From: Dehalococcoidia bacterium
GTDB lineage: Bacteria > Chloroflexota > Dehalococcoidia > SM23-28-2 > RBG-16-64-32
Direction: 5' to 3'
Assembly (NCBI GenBank): GCA_030649945.1
Contig: JAUSFE010000039.1
Span: 1 to 64,000 of the forward strand
DNA length: 64,000 nucleotides
The notes below the pieces were generated by a model that saw only the letters and a program-made list of their open reading frames with translations, did no database searches and was not told where the DNA came from. Positions 59,983 through 64,000 of the stretch are shown in pieces. The translations under genes were made by a program, and so were the position numbers. Position 1 is the first letter of the stretch. Every line of letters begins with the position of its first letter.

Positions 59983-60140
59983 TGGTGCCACCCCTTGCAC
60001 GGACATCCGCGTCTGGCTGCACACGGGCCGCCGTAGGGGCGAATGGCATTCGCCCGCACCCCGCTCGGGGATGGGGTAGGGCGGTGGGTGCCGCGCCCTC
60101 AGCGCCACCCGTCGCACGGACCTCCGCGTCGGGCTGAACA
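59983..60140. repeat. Further copy of the 115-bp repeat with GGGCGAATG palindrome
   Basis: GCACGGACATCCGCGTCTGG, GTAGGGGCGAATGGCATTCG and GCCGCGCCCTCAG as in 54839-55085, in the gap between the DinB-like and GNAT genes. Confidence 0.88.
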
Positions 60141-60176
60141 CGTATCCCACTTCCGCATCCCGCCGCCCGGTGCGAA

Positions 60177-60746
60177 TCAGCGTCCCGCCCCCAGCTCTAG
60201 GCGCATGATGGGACGGCCGTTCGCCGCGCGGGCGGCGGCGCTGAACCCTGCGCGGCGGAAGACAGAGGCGATCCCGGTGTAGCCCTTGTACCCGCTGAGG
60301 TCACCGGCGGGCTCGATCGGGTAGGCCTCGAGGGCGGGGGCGCCGTGCTCGCGGGCGTATGCGATGGCCGCCCCGAGGAGCTGCGCCATGAGGCCGCGGC
60401 GCCGGTGCTGCTTATCGATGACGAAACAGACGATTGACCACACCGGCCGGTCGTCCACGCGCTTGAAGGTGCGGGAGCGCTCCAGGTGGGCGAAGTCGCT
60501 GCGGGGGCCCAGGGACACCCAGCCCGCGGGCCGGGTGTCCACGTAGGCGATCAGGCCCGGCTCGCGGCGTTCGTCGACGAGGCGTTTCATGGCGGCCCTG
60601 TTCTCGCGCCCGCCGTTCGCGGCGTTCTCCTTGCGCGTCAGGCGGAACCACATGCACCAGCAGCCGCCGTAGGCGCCACGGGGGCCGAACAGCCGCTCCA
60701 GGTCCGCCCAAAGCTCAGGGGTCAGGGGATGGACTTGCAGGCTCAC
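60177..60746 (-). CDS. GNAT family N-acetyltransferase
   Basis: GTG start at 60746, with GGAGG located in the end of the MFS gene 10 nt upstream; 189 residues. The GNAT acetyl-CoA motif A is VCFVIDKQHRRRGLMAQLLGAAIAYAREHG, with RRRG as the R/Q-x-x-G-x-G/A loop variant. The N-terminal half has YGGCWCMWFRLTRKE, a phrase shared by a GNAT subgroup. It starts 5 bp after the MFS stop, so the two are probably co-expressed. A truncated second GNAT start lies upstream of the MFS gene. Confidence 0.88.
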   Translation of the reverse strand: MSLQVHPLTPELWADLERLFGPRGAYGGCWCMWFRLTRKENAANGGRENRAAMKRLVDERREPGLIAYVDTRPAGWVSLGPRSDFAHLERSRTFKRVDDRPVWSIVCFVIDKQHRRRGLMAQLLGAAIAYAREHGAPALEAYPIEPAGDLSGYKGYTGIASVFRRAGFSAAARAANGRPIMRLELGAGR

Positions 60747-60751
60747 AGCGG

Positions 60752-62107
60752 TTACGCCTCCACTGTCCGCAGCACGGAGGCGTCCGCGGTCTGCGCCACC
60801 TGCCGGTGATGCGTGGCGTAGTAGAGGAGGCCCAGGGTGACGCCCAGCATGCAGGCGCCGGCGTTGATGCCTATCGCCTCCCGGACGCCCAGGTGTTCGG
60901 CCAGGAAGCCCGTCATGACGGCCCCGATGGGCGTGGAGCCGGCCACCAGGAGCATCCAGAGCGACATCACCCGGCCGCGCAGGTGATCCGGCGTCGCGAC
61001 CTGCAGGGAGGTGTTGGCGGTGGCCGCGAAGGCCGTGTTCGCCAGCCCGAGCAGGAAGAGCAGGGGCAGCGAGAGCAGGAACCACTGGCTGACGGCGACG
61101 GTGGCCAGGAGGGCGGCGAAAGCGAAGGCGCCCAGAAAGAGCATGAAGCGCGTGGGCGACTGGCGGCTGGCCAGCAGCAGGGCGGAGATCAGGGCGCCCA
61201 GGCCGAGGGCGGCGGTCAGGAAACCCAGCTCCTCGGCGCCGCCGTTCAGGACGTACTTGGCCAGCAGCGGTAGAACGACGATGAAGTTGTAGCCGAACGT
61301 GCCGAGCGTGGCGATGAGGATGACGATGAGCAGCGTGGCCGGCGTGCGCAGGGCGAAGCTGATGCCTTCCTTCAGCTCCGCCAGCGGGCTGATCGGGCCT
61401 GCCTGCTGCCTGTCCTCCACGTGGAACCGCTTCGGGTCCATCATCAGCAGGCTGGCGATGACCGGCAGGAAGCTGATGGCGTTGAAGAGGAAGGCGATCT
61501 TGACCCCGAAGAGGGCGATCACCACGCCGCCGATGGCCGGCCCCACCAGGCGGGCGCCGTTGAACATGCCGGAGTTGAGGGCGATGGCGTTGAGCAGGTC
61601 TCCCTTCCCTACCATCTCCACCACGAAGGCCTGCCTGGTGGGCTGCTCGAAGGCGTTGGCGAGGCCGAGCATGGCGGCGAGCACATAGACGTGCCAGAGC
61701 TGAACCTGCCCCGACCAGACCAGGATGCTGAGCAGGAGCGCCTGTACCGCCGCCAGCGACATGGTGCCCACGATGAACGCGCGCTTGGGCACCCGGTCCG
61801 CGATGACGCCCGCGACGAGGACGAACAAGGTGATGGGCAGGAACTGGAGCGTGATCACAGTGCCCAGCGCGGCCTTGGAGTCCGTGAGCTGGATCACGAG
61901 CCACGACTGCGCGATGGTCTGCATCCAGGTGCCGGAGAGGGAGATGCTCTGGCCAATGTAGTAGAGGCGGTAATTGCGGTGCCGCAGCGCGCGGAAGGTC
62001 TGGCTCAGGCGAGTGGCCTCCGGCGGGGGCGCGGGCGCCTCAACGTCTCCGGCCGCCGCTGCCGGGGCGGGCGAACGGGCGCCGCCGCTCGCGGGGGGAG
62101 TCTCCAT
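60752..62107 (-). CDS. MFS transporter (EntS/MFS_3-like exporter)
   Basis: The 451-residue protein has twelve predicted helices and the MFS_3 pattern: ALRHRNYRLYYIGQSISLSGTWMQTIAQSW at the start, then ADRVPKRAFIVGTMS in the loop between helices 2 and 3, and TPDHLRGRVMSLWMLLVAG in the second half. Relatives export siderophores or drugs. The substrate is unknown. It is followed immediately by the GNAT gene. Confidence 0.92.
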   Translation of the reverse strand: METPPASGGARSPAPAAAAGDVEAPAPPPEATRLSQTFRALRHRNYRLYYIGQSISLSGTWMQTIAQSWLVIQLTDSKAALGTVITLQFLPITLFVLVAGVIADRVPKRAFIVGTMSLAAVQALLLSILVWSGQVQLWHVYVLAAMLGLANAFEQPTRQAFVVEMVGKGDLLNAIALNSGMFNGARLVGPAIGGVVIALFGVKIAFLFNAISFLPVIASLLMMDPKRFHVEDRQQAGPISPLAELKEGISFALRTPATLLIVILIATLGTFGYNFIVVLPLLAKYVLNGGAEELGFLTAALGLGALISALLLASRQSPTRFMLFLGAFAFAALLATVAVSQWFLLSLPLLFLLGLANTAFAATANTSLQVATPDHLRGRVMSLWMLLVAGSTPIGAVMTGFLAEHLGVREAIGINAGACMLGVTLGLLYYATHHRQVAQTADASVLRTVEA

Positions 62108-62179
62108 ACGCAGATGTTGGCGCGGGCGGCGGCGGAATGCAAGCGAAGGCGCGGGGCGCCGGTGTGGGCGAAGGTGCGC

Positions 62180-62210
62180 CGTAGGGGCAGGTCTCAGACC
62201 TGCCCCTACG
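62180..62210. repeat. 31-bp palindrome that truncates a GNAT remnant
   Basis: Arms CGTAGGGGCAGGTCT and its complement around one C. Another partial copy AGACCTGCCCCTAC (62212-62225) abuts the GNAT remnant, whose stop TAG comes from GTAGGGG. Confidence 0.85.
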
Positions 62211-62221
62211 CAGACCTGCCC

Positions 62222-62305
62222 CTACCCGCTGGCGCTGAAGAGGCGGTCCAGGTCCGGCCAGCGGTTCGCGGTGACGGGGTGGAATTCGCTGTGCGGCTCA
62301 GTCAC
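62222..62305 (-). pseudogene. Truncated GNAT start (27 codons)
   Basis: GTG at 62305 opens VTEPHSEFHPVTANRWPDLDRLFSASG, which resembles the first residues of the intact GNAT (HPLTPELWADLERLFGPRG). It then runs into the palindrome family, whose GTAGGGG supplies a TAG stop. Its GTG overlaps the TGA of a duplicated DegT tail, suggesting an ancestral DegT-GNAT order. Confidence 0.6.
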
Positions 62306-62367
62306 GAGAGCAGCACTTTCCTTATCGCCGCCACCACGTCGTCCAGGTCCGCCGTCGTCACGGTGGG
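62303..62367 (-). pseudogene. Duplicated 3' tail of the DegT gene
   Basis: 62315-62367 matches 62912-62964 with one mismatch in 53 bp and would encode TVTTADLDDVVAAIRKV, then LLS and a TGA. It is on the far side of the GxxExxY cassette from the intact DegT gene. Confidence 0.75.
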
Positions 62368-62379
62368 TGCGCGGCTGAT

Positions 62380-62910
62380 CGTCAGCGAATGAAGAGCGAA
62401 TAAGCGAATCATGGTCGGGGCGGGTTCCAGAGATAGCGGCGTATTCGGTCCTGCCACTCATCGAGCTTCTTCGGCGGCAAGATCCGCCTGTACCCAAGCC
62501 GCGAGCGCCCGAAGTTCACGAGGAGACCAACCCGACGGCCCGTCGCCGCCAGGTATGTAATGACCTGCGCCGCCTCTTCATCCGTCAACAGGTGTGATAA
62601 CGCCTTCTCCTCCACAATCACCTGATCCTCGACAAGGTGATCGATGTACAGAAGCCCCGCAAACGAGCCGTTGATCTCGATGTGCACAGGCTTCTCCTCT
62701 TCGTAGGTCAGCCTGGCCTTCTCCAACTCCGTGGATAGCGCGCGGTGATAGTGAATCTCCTTGAGGCCGGGGCCGAGCGCGTTGTGCACTCGCATGGCGC
62801 ACCCGATGATCGCGTAGGTGAGCTCTTGGTGGGGTCCATCGACGCGCATCTCTGGTCGTTGCTCCTTGCCGGGAATGTCCATTCGCTTATTCGCTCCCCA
62901 TTCGCTGACG
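62380..62910. mobile_element. GxxExxY cassette bounded by 30-bp inverted repeats
   Basis: 62380-62409 (CGTCAGCGAATG-AA-GAGCGAATAAGCGAAT) is inverted at 62881-62910 with two mismatches. The GxxExxY coding sequence fills the space exactly, with its start and stop codons touching the repeats. Confidence 0.75.
62409..62882 (-). CDS. GxxExxY protein
   Basis: The 157-residue protein has the name-giving motif in GPGLKEIHYHRAL, preceded by ELTYAIIGCAMRVHNALGPG. It continues with EEEKPVHIEINGSFAGLLYIDHLVEDQVIVEEKA, a PD-(D/E)xK-like core, and ends LLVNFGRSRLGYRRIL. The family is widespread and scattered, with nuclease-like fold predictions and no established function. Here it is a cassette between inverted repeats, inserted at the 3' end of the DegT gene. 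Confidence 0.93.
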   Translation of the reverse strand: MDIPGKEQRPEMRVDGPHQELTYAIIGCAMRVHNALGPGLKEIHYHRALSTELEKARLTYEEEKPVHIEINGSFAGLLYIDHLVEDQVIVEEKALSHLLTDEEAAQVITYLAATGRRVGLLVNFGRSRLGYRRILPPKKLDEWQDRIRRYLWNPPRP

Positions 62911-64000
62911 AACTTTCCTTATCGCCGCCACCACGTCGTCCAGGTCCGCCGTCGTCACCGTGGGGTGGACCAGCAGCGTGAACAGCTCGCCGGCCAGGCG
63001 TTCGGCGCTGGGGCAGGGGTCGCCGCCCAGGCCAGACTCCCGGAAGACGGGCTGCTGCGGCAGTGGCGTCGGGTAGCGGCGGGAGATGGGTACCCCCTCG
63101 GCGGCCACGGCGCGCACGAAGTCCGCGATGTCCAGTCCTAATCCGGACGGCAGGCGGCAGATGTACTTGTAATAGCTGTGGACGGCGTAGTCCGCGACGA
63201 ACGGCGGCTCGATAGCGTCGAGCTCGCCCAGGCGCTCGCTCAGGTACGCGGCGTTGCGGCGGCGCGCCTGCAGGTACTCGTCCAGCCGCCGCAGCTGCAC
63301 AAGCCCCGTCGCCGCCTGCATCGACGTCATCCGGTAGTTGTAGCCCAGCTCCAGGTGGAAGTAACTCCGCTCACCCTGAGGAGCCCCGAAGGGGCGTCTC
63401 GAAGGGTCGCCCTGCACCGGCCCCTCGCCGTGGTGGCGCAGGCGGCGCAGGCGCTCGGCCAGGGCGTCGTCGTCCGTGATCACGCAGCCGCCCTCGCCGC
63501 CGGTGGTGATGATCTTGTCCTCCCAGAAGCTGAAGCAGCCAAGGCGGCCGGCCGTGCCCACCTTGCGGCCCTTGTACAGGGCGCCGTGGGCCTGGGCCGC
63601 GTCCTCCACAACGTCGATGCCGCGGGGCCCAGCCAGGGCGATCAGGGCGTCGAGGTCCGCGGGATGCCCGTTCAGGTGGACGGCGATGATCGCCTTCGTG
63701 CGCGGCGTGATGCGCCCGGCGACGCTCGCCGGCGAGACGCAGTACGTGCGCTCGTCCACGTCCGCGAAGACGGGCGTCGCGCCCTGGTGCAGCACCGGCG
63801 TCGCCGAGGCGATGAACGTATGCGCGGGGACGATGACCTCGTCGCCGGGGCCAACGCCCAGGGCGGCGAGGGCGGCGTGGATGGCGGTGGTGCCGGAGCT
63901 GGCGGCGACGCAGTGGCGCACGCCGTGCCAGGCGGCGAACGCCTCCTCGAAGGCGGCCACGGCGCCCCCGGTGAGCTGCGTCAGCTTGCCGGAGCGCAGG
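62887..64000 (-). CDS. DegT/DnrJ/EryC1 family PLP aminotransferase (5' end outside the window)
   Basis: The frame is open to the window edge (SGKLTQLTGGAVAAFEEAF precedes the GTG at 63960), so the gene is cut at its 5' end; 370 codons are visible. Landmarks are SSGTTAIHAALAALGVGPGDEVIVPAHTFIAS, VDVDERTY, VHLNGHPADLDAL, EDAAQAHGALYKG, and the PLP lysine replaced region FSFWEDKIITTGGEGGC, with Lys in DKI. It makes amino sugars for glycans or secondary products. GDPSRRPFGAPQGERS between HHGEG and YFHLELGYNYRMT is an in-frame repeat. Its last residues RQRMGSE come from a cassette border. Confidence 0.9.
   Translation of the reverse strand, partial: LRSGKLTQLTGGAVAAFEEAFAAWHGVRHCVAASSGTTAIHAALAALGVGPGDEVIVPAHTFIASATPVLHQGATPVFADVDERTYCVSPASVAGRITPRTKAIIAVHLNGHPADLDALIALAGPRGIDVVEDAAQAHGALYKGRKVGTAGRLGCFSFWEDKIITTGGEGGCVITDDDALAERLRRLRHHGEGPVQGDPSRRPFGAPQGERSYFHLELGYNYRMTSMQAATGLVQLRRLDEYLQARRRNAAYLSERLGELDAIEPPFVADYAVHSYYKYICRLPSGLGLDIADFVRAVAAEGVPISRRYPTPLPQQPVFRESGLGGDPCPSAERLAGELFTLLVHPTVTTADLDDVVAAIRKVRQRMGSE
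63374..63406. repeat. Dispersed repeat inserted in frame in the DegT gene
   Basis: CCCTGAGGAGCCCCGAAGGG continuing GCGTCTCGAAGGG, with a GCCCC/GGGGC hairpin. This resembles the CTGAG...CGAAGGG repeats elsewhere in the window and encodes the SRRPFGAPQGE stretch. Confidence 0.6.

Overview
The window is a GC-rich bacterial chromosome segment. Most features point to Chloroflexota, probably a Dehalococcoidia-like lineage, but no rRNA is present, so this is inference. The evidence is: a clade II type nitrous oxide reductase cluster; many predicted lipoproteins whose lipobox runs into Cys-Gly-Gly; a very short EF-Ts; a 31-residue bS22/AURKAIP1-COX24-like peptide; an NrtR-type NAD regulator; and a dense load of short palindromic and tandem repeats. 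Several genes use GTG or TTG starts that are fixed by good ribosome binding sites. Clear promoters are of the TTGACN/TATAAT type, often with an extended -10 (TGCTATAnT).

Layout. 1-6.6 kb holds the end of a BTAD regulator, an amidohydrolase, and a proline operon (proB ... proA) split by a thiolase-like/DUF35 pair and the bS22-like peptide. 6.6-14.1 kb holds secreted, regulatory, SDR, M28 peptidase-like and hydrolase genes. 14.5-24.8 kb is one long minus-strand respiratory block: an orphan type II DMSO-reductase-family subunit, a cupredoxin lipoprotein, an Rrf2 regulator, then nosZ, nosB-like, nosD, nosF and nosY. 25.8-28 kb carries pabC and pabB. 28.3-35.9 kb is a plus-strand catabolic cluster: acyl-CoA dehydrogenase, nitroreductase-fold protein, two CoA-transferase subunits, two thiolases and a DUF35 protein. 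36-44.5 kb holds tsf, rpsB, an FmdB-like protein, dtd, nadC, an ABC exporter, a NarL-type two-component system and sodC. 44.7-51.8 kb completes NAD synthesis with nadB, nadA and NrtR, plus miaB. 52-64 kb holds an epoxide-hydrolase-like enzyme, a gamma-glutamyltransferase, a VTT membrane protein, tRNA-Ser(GCU), a four-cluster ferredoxin, a matrixin-like protease, sucD, a double DinB-like protein, a GNAT, an MFS exporter, a GxxExxY cassette and a DegT aminotransferase cut by the window edge.

How parts work together. nadA, nadB and nadC give the de novo path from aspartate to nicotinate mononucleotide. NrtR is encoded 2 kb from nadA, and two matching palindromes overlap the nadA promoter. The Rrf2 gene overlaps nosZ by ATGA, and the nos genes run tightly after it, so N2O respiration is probably controlled by an Fe-S sensor. 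The thiolase/DUF35 pairs and the CoA-transferase cluster suggest CoA-thioester catabolism of a lipid, steroid or ring substrate.

The most unusual content is the repeat biology. Small elements with terminal inverted repeats, flanked by TA within CTAG, sit exactly on the stop codons of five genes. Other elements are nested in each other or share an internal hairpin core. The 5' end of nadB is copied three times in a tandem array upstream of the gene. A 30-bp palindrome lies in frame inside nadB, and another repeat lies in frame inside the DegT gene. A GxxExxY gene is bounded by 30-bp inverted repeats and has altered the end of its neighbour.
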